A stretch of DNA of 64,000 nucleotides from Azorinus chamasolen (GCA_963576725.1 OY755243.1:76840106-76904105); one strand, 5' to 3'. Shown: positions 1 to 10,989, counted from the first letter of the stretch. Notes: a model not told the origin generated them from the letters alone. Translations and numbers: made by a program.

Positions 1-675
1 AACAATGCAGAAAGAACTTATAAGTGTTACTCTTCTTTTAATTTCTTTATGTCAATGCATTAAGCTGAACTGCCATGGTAGTACAACATCAGACTCACCC
101 AATTCTGACATCATAATGTACAACATCAACAGCGATGGCACATGCCCTGTCGTGATATAGTCTTGAACTCAGCAGCTTGGGAATAGCTAGAATTTGGAAG
201 TTCCGGCCTCTTAGTCTTCTAAGGTGACTGGCATACCATGTTTTATTTCTCACAAGTTCTGAACTGCTCCATAATGACATTCAGAGTCTGTCAAAAATAA
301 CATCACCTCAAAGAAAACTTTCTCTGCAAAAGGCATGATAGATTCTCGAAAATCACGTTTTCCCGAATCCAGTAGAGAATTTTGGCTTCATTTGTACGTG
401 TGCATGCCTCAAACTTCCTTTTGATTCCTTTTCCGTTCAACCCGTAAATTAATTTGTTTCACACAAAAATCAAGTTCACTTTCGAAATCCGCCATTTTGT
501 TTGTTATGACATGGAGCTTCCGAACCCTGACGAGTAGTTACGATTGGGAAATGTCTCAATCAAAAATACAAAATGGCACGGTATTATTACATTTATATTA
601 ATGGAACGCAAGATATTGCAAAATTACGCCAAAGATACAATAGATTGGTCAATTAATGCTTATCTACTTGAAATT
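1..675. other. No recognisable feature
   Basis: AT-rich sequence with stops in all frames; the two short open frames here resemble no protein I know. I see no repeat, RNA gene or promoter. Confidence 0.5.
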
Positions 676-1018
676 CACAGGATAGTTTGGGAACTATTTA
701 ATGACGCGTGCGAACAACAATTATACCAAAAATCGAAGAGGCGTCAAACGGTATTAGGGTCATATGCAAATTTTACTTCTATTCGACGGCGTATGTATAA
801 CAATTATCAATTATATATAAAATCTTAACAACAAACACAATATCCTTCAAGAGTGTGTATCCAAGCCATGCAGAATATCGGGCAATTATACTAAAAGCCA
901 AGAATTTACATACTTACAAGCTAGGTTATTTGTAATTGCCAGGAGAGTTGGAAACTATATTACAACGCGAGAGAATAATAATTATACCAAAAACCGTCGT
1001 GTGTTAAACCGGCATTAG
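676..1018. repeat. Diverged two-copy direct repeat
   Basis: About 80 bp at 676-757 recurs at 938-1018. Both copies contain AATTATACCAAAAA followed by a GTCAAACGGTATTAG-like stretch. The spacing is about 260 bp and the copies differ at many sites. I do not recognise the family. Confidence 0.45.
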
Positions 1019-1042
1019 AGCTCCAGAAGAGTGGTAACTAAA

Positions 1043-1116
1043 GGTGGCGTTCGCCACCTAAAAATGGACTAATCCAATATATAACATGGGAGAATCCACT
1101 GGGAGCAAATTGGTTA
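1043..1116. mobile_element. T4 MITE fragment next to a small palindrome
   Basis: The palindrome GGTGGCGTTCGCCACC at 1043-1058 is followed by about 55 bp matching the terminal part of the T4 elements at 31.0 and 42.3 kb, with GGGAGAATCCACTGGG and a final TTAA at 1113-1116. The rest of the element is missing. Confidence 0.5.
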
Positions 1117-1164
1117 AAACTGTCTTAACCAGAGGTCCAGATGCGCAAATGAAAAGACTTTCAA

Positions 1165-1253
1165 GAATAACTTCTTTATTTCTTCACCAAACCCTATGTT
1201 AATGACGTTTTTTTAATATTTGAGTACGCACCTTTATCTGTAGTTCTGTCAAC
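1165..1253. mobile_element. F-family deletion derivative
   Basis: This holds one end (TTCACCAAACCCTATGTT) and the other end (GTACGCACCTTTATCTGTAG) of the F element. Most of the central hairpin has been lost. Confidence 0.5.
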
Positions 1254-1589
1254 CATTTAATCCGTGAATATTCATGACAGACTTCGCCCAGTAAGAACAG
1301 CAATAAACTAATTATGTAGTTACATTAAACAAGTGAAAAAATCGGTGTAGAGACATTTTTTCGATTTTGAAGGGTCCACATGGGTCTTATAGTGTTTACT
1401 ACTGTTTATATCATGGGTTTTTTCTGCGTTAATTTGTTTATGTATCTCTTATGCCCGTATGGGCCAGGAGTTGGACATAAACTTGAAACTTGAAAACATA
1501 GCTGTGCCGAATAGTATTGAATCAGATATAAGATATTCTATGAGCAAAACAGGCACCTACAGGAGAGCCATCTGGTCTAGGTCTAGTAT

Positions 1590-1703
1590 GTTTGCCGGTC
1601 TAGGAGCTTTCTGCATTACTTTTGTCCTGCATTAAGCTACCACCTGCATATAGTATCCAGAATTATACCTCTTTTAGGTGGTCGCATTAGCGGGGTTTTA
1701 CTG
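1590..1703. mobile_element. P-family MITE, right half only
   Basis: Right hairpin arm (GGAGCTTTCTGCATTAC, then CTGCATTAAGCTACCACC) followed by a terminal repeat ending GGGGTTTTACTG and a TA dinucleotide. The left half is decayed or absent. Confidence 0.5.
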
Positions 1704-2009
1704 TAATTGTCTTCTACAAACAAATACCATCTGGATCCAAACTATTTGCGAATGTAATAATAGATTCATCCATTGTACCAAGTCATACGAGTCGATTTTT
1801 GGTGAACATGGCGGTGAATGAGTTAAAGTGAAAGTAGTAGTGTCTACATGGTTTGCTCTTGCAGAAGGATGGCATGTCTTATTTTGTTGATCATTATTCC
1901 AGCCTATTTGTAAATTATTACCTTACACAAATCTTCATTTGGCCTTAATTTGTCCAGTATATGTTAGAATGAGAACATATAACATATCGGTGACCTGACT
2001 AACATTTGG

Positions 2010-2074
2010 AAACAGCTTGGATCCGGATGAGACGCCAACTAACCCGGCGTCTAATCAAGACCCAAGCTATTTGA
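2010..2074. repeat. X hairpin
   Basis: Imperfect palindrome with arms AAACAGCTTGGATCCGGATG and a decayed complement, apex near GCCAACTAACCCGGC. It abuts the T2 element that starts at 2082. Confidence 0.5.
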
Positions 2075-2081
2075 TACACGG

Positions 2082-2310
2082 TTAATCCTTTCATCCATAA
2101 GCTATTTTTAGACCCAACCTCTTTGAATGAATCTACCGAAAATGAGCATTTACTAGAGAAAAGGAAACTTTTAGAATTTTGTAGTTTTGAAACCATTGTG
2201 ATAAATGGAGCTTTTGCTACTAAGGAGCAAATGCTCTATTTATCACATTGGTTTCAAAAAGTGACTATTACAGAGACGTAGAAAGGCGTATTTATGGTGG
2301 AAAGGGTTAA
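2082..2310. mobile_element. T2 TTAA MITE
   Basis: TTAA at 2082-2085 and 2307-2310 bound a 229-bp element with ends TTAATCCTTTC and GAAAGGGTTAA. The internal palindrome reads AAACCATTGTGATAAAT / GAGC / TTTGCT and its complement, with one arm partly decayed. TTAA duplication and C-rich termini are the known signature of piggyBac elements; no transposase is encoded, so this is non-autonomous. Confidence 0.75.
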
Positions 2311-2374
2311 AAGAACCTCTAATGTTTAATTGGACGTAGTAAAAATTGTACAGACGTTTTATTCACAGCGAGGT

Positions 2375-2545
2375 AAGGGTTATGTCTTGTGCGTTTCGTC
2401 ATGTTTGTCTTTTTAGTGTGCTAGTTCGTCTTTGATAATGTTTGGTGCAGTGCCCTTTTGTGTGCCGAGCTCCCTGTATGATATTGTTCCACTTAATTGG
2501 TCTATACGTTCCGTGAAAGGCATTGGCACGACTATTATTAAAGCT
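2375..2545 (-). repeat. R3 dispersed repeat fragment
   Basis: Contains GATAATGTTTGGTGCAGTGC and a CTCCCTGTATGATATTGTT stretch that recur in diverged form near 56.08-56.13 kb. A related sequence lies on the opposite strand at 23.6-23.7 kb. This may be a SINE-like family; I cannot define its ends. Confidence 0.4.
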
Positions 2546-2635
2546 GCTTTCTTCAGTAATCAATGCGAATATACCTGTCATCCTTTGAATACGGTGTCTT
2601 TGTAAGTCAATGCCATCTAAGTTTGAAATAACATA

Positions 2636-2837
2636 CAGTAAACCCTCCTAATGCGACCACAAAACGGAGGTCAACTATGCACCGTAGAGACAAGTGGTGG
2701 CTTAATGTAGGGCGAAAGTTATGCAGAAAGCTGCTATAGGAGCTTTCTGCATAACTTTCGTCCTGTATTAAACAAACACCTGTTTCTAATGGCTACATTG
2801 TGTATTTATTATGTGGTCGCTCTAGAGGGGTTCTACA
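2636..2837. mobile_element. P-family MITE
   Basis: Starts after TA with CAGTAAACCCTCCTAATG and ends GTGGTCGCTCTAGAGGGG plus a damaged terminus. The internal hairpin has arms ATGCAGAAAGCTGCTATAGG and its near complement. P elements fit pogo-like MITEs (TA target, CAGT termini). Confidence 0.65.
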
Positions 2838-3034
2838 TGGTACCAAGGTAATGGAAATCACATTATTTGGAAATCGCTTAATGTCTATTTATTCCGTTAC
2901 GCATTCTGTGTTACAATTGGCGAAAACTAACGAATCCGTGCCAGAAACAGTTCGTCAGAAATTATATTCGATTTATCAACCTTTAGATTACATTTCTCAA
3001 ATTATTGAATCCCTTCACAGCACTGATATAATAT

Positions 3035-3099
3035 GCAAACAATATGGATCCATATGAGACGCCAAGTAAACCGCGTCTCATCGGAATCCAAGCTGTTTG
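3035..3099. repeat. X hairpin
   Basis: GCAAACAATATGGATCC left arm and ATCCAAGCTGTTTG right arm around GAGACGCC / GCGTCTC. Confidence 0.55.
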
Positions 3100-3301
3100 A
3101 CATTCAGTTTATCTTGTTATATGAATTTAAAAAAAACTCCCACTCTGAAAGTGTTTCAGAAGAAGATAATACTGGTACTGAAAGGGTTGGCATGGCTATC
3201 CCCTCTGAGGTTTTGCAAAACCTTTAATATGTAAATCTGCCACACGATAGAGACATTTTAATGGAATAAAATGGTTTTCAGCCAATAGTTTCTCATGTAA
3301 A

Positions 3302-3559
3302 CAGAGCAACAGATAACGGTGCGTACACACATACTAAAATCATGCGCTCTCTACCAAACCCTATGTTGTGACCACTCTTTAGAATCGTCTCTTCGAGACG
3401 CAAACCCTATGTTGTGACCATTCTTTAGAATCATCTCTTTGAGACGATTCTAAAGAGTGGTCAATGCATAGGGTTTGGTGGAGAAATAAAAAATATATTG
3501 AATTATTGAATTATTAATAAATTGAAATATTTAATTTATGCATCTTATGTGGACTTCTG
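3302..3559. mobile_element. F-family element with duplicated hairpin arm
   Basis: Left end CAGAGCAACAGATAACGGTG, right end GCATCTTATGTGGACTTCTG. The left hairpin arm (AAACCCTATGTTGTGACCA, then CTTTAGAATC) is present twice in tandem before the single right arm, as expected from replication slippage at a long hairpin. Confidence 0.65.
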
Positions 3560-3827
3560 TGTAGTTGTTTCACTATTACCCACGACGGGCATGTTTCTAG
3601 TGTACTGTTCGCTATTTATTATCATCTAACAACATTCGATCAGAATGGCCTGTGCATGCGACTTTAATTGATTTGAGATGTTGATTCATTTTGGCCTCTT
3701 ATCAGTATCCAATAAGGTTGACATTCTATTTCTCAAAAGCTTGAAGGAATCGGTAATTATTAAATATTGCAACAGATACGACTTTCTGCAGACATCATTT
3801 CTAAAGCATGATAAAGCATGATAAAGA

Positions 3828-4090
3828 TTAACTCTTTACTCCTTTTATACGCATATCTACGCCTTTGCAACCCATATAGACCCGAGGAGCTAGTTCCCTA
3901 AGTAGTTCCCTAACTGGCTCCCTGAGGAGCCGTCTGATCAGCGTCTGCTCTGTTTGCATATGGAATAATATAGGTCTCACTCTACAGTATCTGCGTTGGA
4001 AATAAATCATGTGTTAATATGGCATTTTGAAAATTAATCTAATTAATAATCGTATTTTCTTTCATGAATATTCATGGAATGAAGGATTAA
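3828..4090. mobile_element. T1 TTAA MITE, decayed
   Basis: Bounded by TTAA at 3828 and 4087. The right hairpin arm (GGAGCCGTCTGATCAGCG, then TCTGCTCTGTTTGC) is kept. The left arm is scrambled by a three-fold AGTTCCCTAA-like repetition. The palindrome ATGAATATTCAT near the right end is typical of T1. Confidence 0.6.
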
Positions 4091-4502
4091 GTAACGTGTC
4101 AATGTTTAACTCTTAATCTGCTGTGTAATTAAAACTGACCCACATCCGCATGATTTTATAAAAAAACCCAGGACAGACCCTGATTAAAGGGCTCTGTTGA
4201 ACCGTATATGTCACGGATCGAATATGTAACACGAGTGAAATATTCGACCGAATATGTAACACGTGTGATATATTCGGTCGAAAATGACATGCGCATCAAA
4301 CGAATATGGTACATAAACTGTGATATATTCGTGTGGCTTAAGATGTTATATGCACACCAAAACGAATATGTTACACCCACAAAGTGGTCACGAAAAACGA
4401 AAATGGCAGCGAATTCATCACATTTGCTAATTGTTATCTGTTTTGGTAAAATGACGTATTTATTGAAATCTTATTTATGCCACAAGTGTTTTGGCTGATC
4501 TT

Positions 4503-4584
4503 TATCATCATCATTAGCATTATTATCATCACCATCATCATCATCATTTTCACGATCATCATATCGATCATCATCATCAAATGA
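4503..4584. repeat. ATC microsatellite
   Basis: Interrupted ATC/TCA triplets near the left end of the 4.2-5.8 kb element. They are complementary to the GAT tract at its other end. Confidence 0.85.
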
Positions 4585-4680
4585 TATATGCATTCTTTTA
4601 CTGGAAAACTCACTAGGTATTATGTTTCAGTTCCATGCATGTATGCGACAAATGAAGTTAAAAATATGTTTAAAACAATC

Positions 4681-5090
4681 ATGACATCGTTATTATATTG
4701 AAATAACATGAATGGCAATGTCTTTTAATTATTTGGAATCACTGTTCAAAGTTATATCAGTTTCATATTTATTTGCATATATGAGTGCCAATAACTGGTA
4801 TGTTATCGATAGCATTACATATTTGCGTCACTGATATTAAAATGGCAAATAAATGTAGGCAAATGAAACTGTACAACTATGTACATATATGACATCGTTA
4901 TTATATAGAAATTACATGTATGACAATGTCGTTTAATTCTTCGGATCCACTGTTCATAGTTATATCAGTTTCTTGATTATTTGCGTATGAGTGGCATTAA
5001 CTGGCATGTAATCGACGTTACATATTTGCGGCAACGATACTAAAATGGCAAATAAATGTAGTCACATGAAACTGTACAAATATGCTTAAA
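4681..5090. repeat. 208-bp tandem duplication
   Basis: Two units, starting at 4681 and 4889 with ATGACATCGTTATTATAT. Both include GTTATATCAGTTTC and AAAATGGCAAATAAATGTAG. The copies differ at roughly one site in seven. No open frame is shared. Confidence 0.8.
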
Positions 5091-5189
5091 ATAATTACAT
5101 GTATGACACCCCTTTCCACATGAACTGAAAGTCAGTTATGCAGAAACAACACGAACGCTAAATAAAAATGGTGATGTGTTGAATGTGAC

Positions 5190-5560
5190 GATGAGGTTGT
5201 TGTTGATGATAATGGTCGTAATGAGGATGCTGTTTTTGATGACGATGGTGATCAGGATGCTGGTTACGACGATGGTGGTGGTGATGGTGATGATAATAAT
5301 GATAGTGAATGATGATGTTGATGGTGGATGGTGCTGATGATGACAAAGATGATGATAAAAATGATGATGATGATGATGATGATGATAAAATGATGATAAT
5401 GATAGCGATTCTGGTCGTAATGATGATGATGATGACGACAACCATGATGCTGAATATAATAAATATGATCGTGGTGGTGGTGGTGGTGGTGATGATGAGG
5501 ATGAGGAGGAGGAGGATGAAGAGTATGATGATTATTGTTATGATGATGTGATGGTGAATG
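5190..5560. repeat. GAT/GGT microsatellite tract
   Basis: Long impure GAT and GTG triplet tract, giving open frames rich in Asp or His that are artefacts of composition. Confidence 0.85.
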
Positions 5561-5877
5561 ATGGTAGTGGTTTTATATCATAACGTATGTGACATATACG
5601 TTTGTGTTTTTTACTGTCATACTGGGCAAACGAATATGACACATTTGACAGGTGTGAAGTTTACGGTCGAATATATCACACACGTGTAACATATTCGATC
5701 CGTGACATATACGGTTCAACAGGGTTCCTTGAGGAGCTCCTTTGATCTGGGTCTACCTGACAACTGGTCATCGGCAAACGAAATGAGGAAGAAATACTGA
5801 AGGAATGCAAACAGATTCGGTTGTCCACCTTTTCTCTTATCGCAAGAGTCGTACTTATCAATTAAATGCAAAATCAG

Positions 5878-6373
5878 CTTGAATTACTTCACAGACCTAT
5901 TGTGAAATGATGTAAAGATTAAACATAATTAGCTTAAAATTATACGTTCATGTAATATTAGCGATAACAGGTTCCTGTCAGTTGATAAACATTTACTCCA
6001 TAAATACAGATCTTAGTAGAGTAGATCTTTATGGAGTGGTCTGAATGACATCATGAATATTAATAATTTTTTATAATGGCGTATGAACACAGAGCATTTT
6101 GTCTCTGGAAGAAGCTGTAGAATCAGATCTATATTACACCATAAGTAAACAAAGCTCCCATAGGAGCCGTCTGATCTGGGTCTACTCTGTTTGCAGATGC
6201 GTCAAAATGCGCTTACATAAGGGAAATGGTTATAGAATAATATATCCCTGAAAACAGCTTGAATAAATTCACAGCCGTGTTGTTAAATGATGTAAAGATA
6301 AGAAATAATTATTGTAACTTTTAAAAGTTATATGTACTTTTAATATTAGCGATGATGGGTTCCGACAAATTAG
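5878..6373. repeat. Duplication flanking a T1 remnant
   Basis: 5878-5982 and 6251-6373 are diverged direct copies (GAAATGATGTAAAGATTAAA vs TAAATGATGTAAAGATAAGA; AATATTAGCGAT in both). They lie on either side of the T1 remnant at 6010-6236. Confidence 0.55.
6010..6236. mobile_element. T1 MITE with truncated left hairpin arm
   Basis: Contains TGACATCATGAATATTAAT and a right hairpin arm GGAGCCGTCTGATCTGGG, then TCTACTCTGTTTGC. The left arm is reduced to GTAAACAAAGCTCC. Confidence 0.55.
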
Positions 6374-6866
6374 GGAGTTTTAATTAAACATTTACTTCAA
6401 AGACGTATACTTTCTGTAAGATGTAGAAACTATTTGATAGCCAAAATGCACATTGAACTACTGCCTCACTGCAATAGCATTTAGTATACCATAACATATC
6501 GTGTTGGGTATGTGCCAGCCGCAAAAACAAAACTTTATTTACACTGTTTGGTACATTTGCTATGATCTTCGGCATTTTTCTCTAGTCCTTCGAAAAAACG
6601 ACTCGCACACTGCAATTGGTAATATTCCAGGAAATGCTTCTGCCAGGCCTTGGAATATGTCCAATCTGTTAGGATCTCTCACGTTGTAGTTCTTGCTTTC
6701 TCGAATAAATCCATAGCTTTATCATTTTAACGTTTCGCAAAATGCATTTTAAAATTAATCATATTTAACTGTAACATGCAGATCAGAATTTCACTGTCAA
6801 GTAAATTTATCGTCAGATTTTGAAGCGGAGTTTCTTCTATTTCAGAGAAGCAAATTTGTATCCTGA

Positions 6867-7115
6867 TTAACTATTTCCCTATTCTATGTTTATTCAAATT
6901 TCGATACCTACTGAATATTCATGGACAAAAACGTTATTATAAAATATGGAAGGTGTAACATGGTAGCCATTTTAGAAAGTAAAGAAACATTTATTTCAAA
7001 TTTCATTAGCAAACAGAGCAGACCCTGATCAGACGGCTCCTATAGGAGCCGTCTGATCCGGGTCTTCTCTATTTGTAGATGCGCGAAAATGCGTTTATAT
7101 GAAGGAAAGGGTTAA
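6867..7115. mobile_element. T1 TTAA MITE, well preserved
   Basis: TTAA at 6867 and 7112. The hairpin at 7009-7076 has arms CAGACCCTGATCAGACGGC and complement around CTCCTATAGGAG. It belongs to the T1 subgroup with ACCTACTGAATATTCATGG and GTAGCCATTTTAGAAAGTAA on the long side, shared with 20.35, 33.97 and (inverted) 47.5 kb. Confidence 0.8.
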
Positions 7116-7269
7116 ATGCCGAGTGACGCGGCATCTCATCTGACTCCAGCGTGTGTGTTAGTGTTTGCATAAGTGTCGGCTATGGCGGTTAGATCATGTG
7201 CTACTATTTGTACTGAAATACTCATTATGCATGTTCAACTTAATATTTTACTCCACAAATACGCGACTC

Positions 7270-7312
7270 TGCGACTTTACAAACGAGAGCATGCCCTGGT
7301 CAGACGGCTCCT
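7270..7312. mobile_element. T1 hairpin fragment
   Basis: CCCTGGTCAGACGGCTCCTA preceded by ACAAACGAGAG; the right arm is missing. Confidence 0.4.
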
Positions 7313-7744
7313 ATGAAAACGTTCTTATTGATTGTCTTGTTTGAAATATTTCCATCAGATATATTCTGTTAATCTGAGTTTTCATGAAAACTTAAGTTTC
7401 TATTTGATTTGAATAACATAAAACCTCCAGGGCAAGTCAGTCATTTGTAATTTTGAAGAAATTCAAATGCATTTAAAGTTGCACACTACTCACTTTTTGT
7501 ATAAATCAATCGGCATGTCTTCAGCACCAAGAATTTGCCTTATTCCGTGCGGTCGCTGCAAACATGTTTTACTGTAAATATCATCAAGTGAAATCAACCA
7601 ATAGGGTAATAAAATTACAATCCCAACAATCAAATTACAAATCGTACACATGCCAATTATTGTAACTGTCAAATTGGAGTTCAACGTAGTTTTAAAAGGT
7701 TTTAGCACCGCGGTACCAGGAAAACACGAGAATATACTCATAAT

Positions 7745-8135
7745 TAGTCAGGTCCCGAGGTTGTAAAACTCATTTATTGAGTCAGTGTTCATTCTCAAGC
7801 ATCTGACTGGTCAGATACTTCAGAATGAACTCAGACTGAGAGTCAGACGTTTTATAATATTGGAGTTAAACATGGCATCAATTCGTGCCGGTTAAGAGTG
7901 AGTGAGTGAGTTGGGTTTTACGTCCTACAAACAGTATTTCAGCTATTTGTAGACGGCACCCGCTAAGACGGGGGAAAACAAAAACAAAGTGATGTCCTCA
8001 TAAGCAAGGTCCCGATGTTATCGTACTTTTGACTAGAGCTCCGAATTCATTCTTAGGTATCTGATTAGTCAGATTTTGAGTTTGCTCAAATTCTGACCAA
8101 TCAGATGGCTAAGATTGAAATCAGACTGTATATAT
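7745..8135. repeat. Diverged duplication with TCTGACTRGTCAGA motif
   Basis: 7745-7850 and 8005-8135 share AGGTCCCGAGGTTGT-like starts, GAGTCAGTGTTCATTCT / GAATTCATTCTTAGG and a palindromic CTGACTGGTCAGA / CTGATTAGTCAGA. Spacing is about 260 bp. Confidence 0.4.
7896..7975 (+). mobile_element. Molluscan SINE-like head, copy 1
   Basis: GAGTGAGTGAGTGAGTTGGG, then TTTTACGTCC, CAGTATTTCAGCTATTTG and GACGGCACCCGC. This head is widespread in mollusc genomes. The 3' part is missing or unrecognisable. Confidence 0.65.
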
Positions 8136-8165
8136 ATTAAGAAGGTATTTGGGCTGAAACTCAGA

Positions 8166-8273
8166 GAACATTGCTACTAGAACATTGCTACCAGAACATT
8201 GCTACTAGAACATTGTTATAGTTGCTACTAAAACTTTGTTACTAGAACATTGCTACTAGAACATTGCTGCTAA
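8166..8273. repeat. 14-bp minisatellite
   Basis: Unit GAACATTGCTACTA, about seven imperfect copies. Confidence 0.8.
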
Positions 8274-8704
8274 ATGTTAACTCTGTGCGATACATGTATA
8301 CTAAGCAATCAGTCAAGGTCAATGTCCAAATAAGAGCTAGGGTATTCTCGTCAGGATTAAAACAATTTTATACCCTTGACCAAGTGTCTAAGAGATCAAA
8401 TTTTGGAATTGTTGCATTAGACAATTTGTATACGTGGCAACTATTTAGCGTTCACAGATTTACTGTGTGAGTCACGTATTGAGCATGAAATTTGAGAAAG
8501 ATGACAGTCAAATTTGAAGTAAGCTGAAACTGAAGTAAGATATATATTGTTTGCAGCACGAATGTTTTGCGTGAGCTTTAAACATATATTTTATTGCTGA
8601 GTTAAATTATAAACGAGAAAAAACAACATTAGCGTGAGTGTTTTCTTTCCTGAAACAGCGTTGCAACTGTTTCAGTATTCTGGAAATATTAAAACACATT
8701 ATCA

Positions 8705-9673
8705 AATATGAATTACGGAAAAAATAAGTGTTTATTATACCGTAGTCACCATGTCCGTCCGTCCGTTCGTCCGTCACACTTGTCCGGATCATAACTTCCA
8801 AAGTATAAAAGCTATTGACTTCAAACTTCATATATAGATAGATCAAATTGACCGCAAGTGCAGTGCACAAGGTTTGTAACTCTGTCTTCAGTATATTTGG
8901 AGTTATTGCCCTTTGTTATTTTCAGTTTTTCGGAGTTTTTTCTAAACCTTTACAGATATTGAAGTGATATGTGGCTTGATTATAAGGAGTTACAGATCAA
9001 GTTTGAATTTCGTTACGTTTCATTGATTTGTTAAGGAAATACAGTGATTTTACTTAGAAATGTTCCGAAAATTCAGGTTTTCCGGAGTTTTTTCTAAACC
9101 TTAACGGATATTGAAGTGACATTTGGTATGTGGCTTTATTATAATGAGTTACAGATCAAGTTTGAATTTCGTTACGCTTCATTGATTTTTCACGGAAATA
9201 CAGCGATTTTACTTAGAAATTTTCCGGAAATTCAGGTTTTCCGGAGTTTTTTTCTAAACCTTTACATATATTGAAGTGATATTTGGTATGTTGCTTTATT
9301 ATAATGAGTTACAGATCAAATTTGATTTTCGTTACGCTTCGTTCATTTTTCACGGAAATACAGTGATTTTACATAGAAAATTTCCGGAAATTAAGGTTTT
9401 CCGGAGTTTTTTCTAAACGCTTGCAGATATTGATGTGATATTTCGTATGTAGCTTTACAATAATGAGTTACATATCAAGTTTGAATTTTGTTACACTACA
9501 TTGATTTTTAAGGGAATTACAGCATTTTGACTTAGAATGTTTTAGGAAATTTCAGGTTTTCGGGATTTTTTTCTAAACTGTAGCATATATTGTAGTGATT
9601 TATTTCTGTAACCCAATCTCTGTGTCAAATGTGCTAGTGGGGGTATTCATCACCTTTAGTGGTAGTTCTAGTT
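8705..9673 (+). mobile_element. HL Helitron-like element
   Basis: Head with GTCCGTCCGTCCGTTCGTCC at 8753-8775, then about 4.5 units of a ~160-bp tandem repeat from 8941 (landmark TTTTCTAAACCTTTACAGAT at 8941, 9093, 9253, 9412 and 9572). The tail is GGGGTATTCATCACCTTTAG, then TGGTAGTTCTAGTT ending at 9673: a short hairpin next to TCTAGTT. Other tails in the window share the design. No Rep/helicase gene is present. Confidence 0.6.
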
Positions 9674-9683
9674 CAGTATGTAA

Positions 9684-9806
9684 CTAACCCTTTACAAGCA
9701 GAGTAGACCCACGTCAGACGGCTCCAGTAGGAGCCGTGTGATCAAGGCATTCTCGGTTTGCTTATGAACTTATATGAATCTGGTGCTACAGTTTGATTTC
9801 AACAAT
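9684..9806. mobile_element. T1 MITE, partial
   Basis: Starts CTAACCCTTTACA and keeps a hairpin (GAGTAGACCCACGTCAGACG, apex CTCCAGTAGGAG) with several arm mismatches. The long side is truncated. Confidence 0.55.
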
Positions 9807-10015
9807 ATTTTATTCAATAAAGAAACGGATTGGACAACAGGCATAGCCTATGTAAGTCCTATCCAGTGGAACAAGGTAACTACATGTCCTACATGCAAGA
9901 AATATTATAAATATATACAGCGATTAACATGTAAATAATTACATCATTCATACATATGCAAGGGTGTTATTAAATAATAATTAATCAGTATTACATAGGC
10001 CCTATTGCACAATCA

Positions 10016-10588
10016 CTGATTAATGTCCATTTTAATTCACTTTGTCACTGAATTTGAATCGAGAATTGTATTCATTAAACCACTTGTGTCATCGTTTTTC
10101 ATGAACTCTGTGTCCGAGTTTCCATTGAATCCATCTTTAAATAAATAGTTCATGCATAAAAACAATGTTTTCCCATTGTAAACATGTTCATTTCAAATTG
10201 CAAATGGCGGACGATTGACGTCGAGTGGAGCGTTCGAATTTAACTAAGGGTAATTATAGCTCTTAAAAGTTGACGTCATGCACGAAATTACGTCACTTAT
10301 TTCATATCAGTATGCAATTCACCCCTGTTGAAAAATGATACGCTCCATGATCCATACATACAGCGGCCATTTGCAAAGAAACAGCTGATCGAAATAGCAT
10401 GTAGAAAATGCATTTTCGGCATTTTATTACTTGTTACTGAATGATAATGAGGGATATTTAGCATGGGAGTTCCTGAAAAACGATGCGATCAAATGAAATA
10501 TATTTAAGGTCAGTCTGACTCGAAATGAAAATAATATCGACTAAAATTTAGTGACAAAGTAAATTGAAATGGACAGTAGATCAATCCA
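10016..10588. mobile_element. Foldback element, ~573 bp
   Basis: The end at 10016-10058 (TGTCCATTTTAATTCACTTT, then GTCACTGAATTT) is inverted at 10546-10588. The match continues inward in pieces: CATCGTTTTTCATGAACTC near 10097 against its complement near 10480, and TTGCAAATGGCGG near 10195 against its complement near 10365. The loop contains TGACGTCA at 10271-10278 and TTACGTCAC at 10288-10296. Family unknown. Confidence 0.6.
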
Positions 10589-10989
10589 TTTCCACCAACG
10601 TTATTTGGAACAAATTTCAATTATGAACCGGTATTTCTAATTAACTTAGCACAGCGACTGTTTATGATTGTATATACATATATGCAGTATATACGCCTAT
10701 ATACGATTCAGATGCCATATATAATACATAGCTTTCCAACTTAAAATAAACGATTAGTGACTTTGAAACCGGGTCCGGTAATACAGATTAATTACCTTAA
10801 TCATTATATAATTCAATGTAAAGCAATTGATTTGTATTGAATATATAGTTGAAAGTTTCATCAATCGAATAGCCATGTTTTTTCAATAACAAAGAAAAAC
10901 CGTCAATCGAGTAGTCAACTTTCTCAGTCAAATCTCCTGGTATTCCTGATATAGATGTGCACTATATCGTTAAGTACAATTTCTGTAAT
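10589..10989. other. No recognisable feature
   Basis: AT-rich DNA with a run of short TATATAC alternations near 10670-10700. No gene or repeat family recognised. Confidence 0.4.

Larger units (their letters stand above)
4168..5758. mobile_element. Large inverted-end element with ATC/GAT tracts
   Basis: The best-matched inverted ends are 4194-4252 and 5664-5722 (about 57 bp, few mismatches), beginning CTGTTGAACCGTATATGTCA. The inverted match extends weakly outward into a T1-like hairpin arm on each side (AGACCCTGATTAAAG and CTTTGATCTGGGTCT), so either one element has long compound ends or an element inserted into a T1 hairpin. Both ends repeat the motif CGAATATGTAACAC several times. The interior holds an ATC tract, a 208-bp duplication and a GAT tract. 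It encodes no transposase that I can see. Confidence 0.6.

Noticed and set aside
5136..5551. His/Ser- or Asp/Met-rich frames of 80-101 residues
   Set aside because: Low-complexity GAT/GGT triplet tract on either strand.
10271..10296. CRE-type promoter
   Set aside because: No transcription unit, TATA box or open frame lies nearby; the sites sit in a foldback loop.
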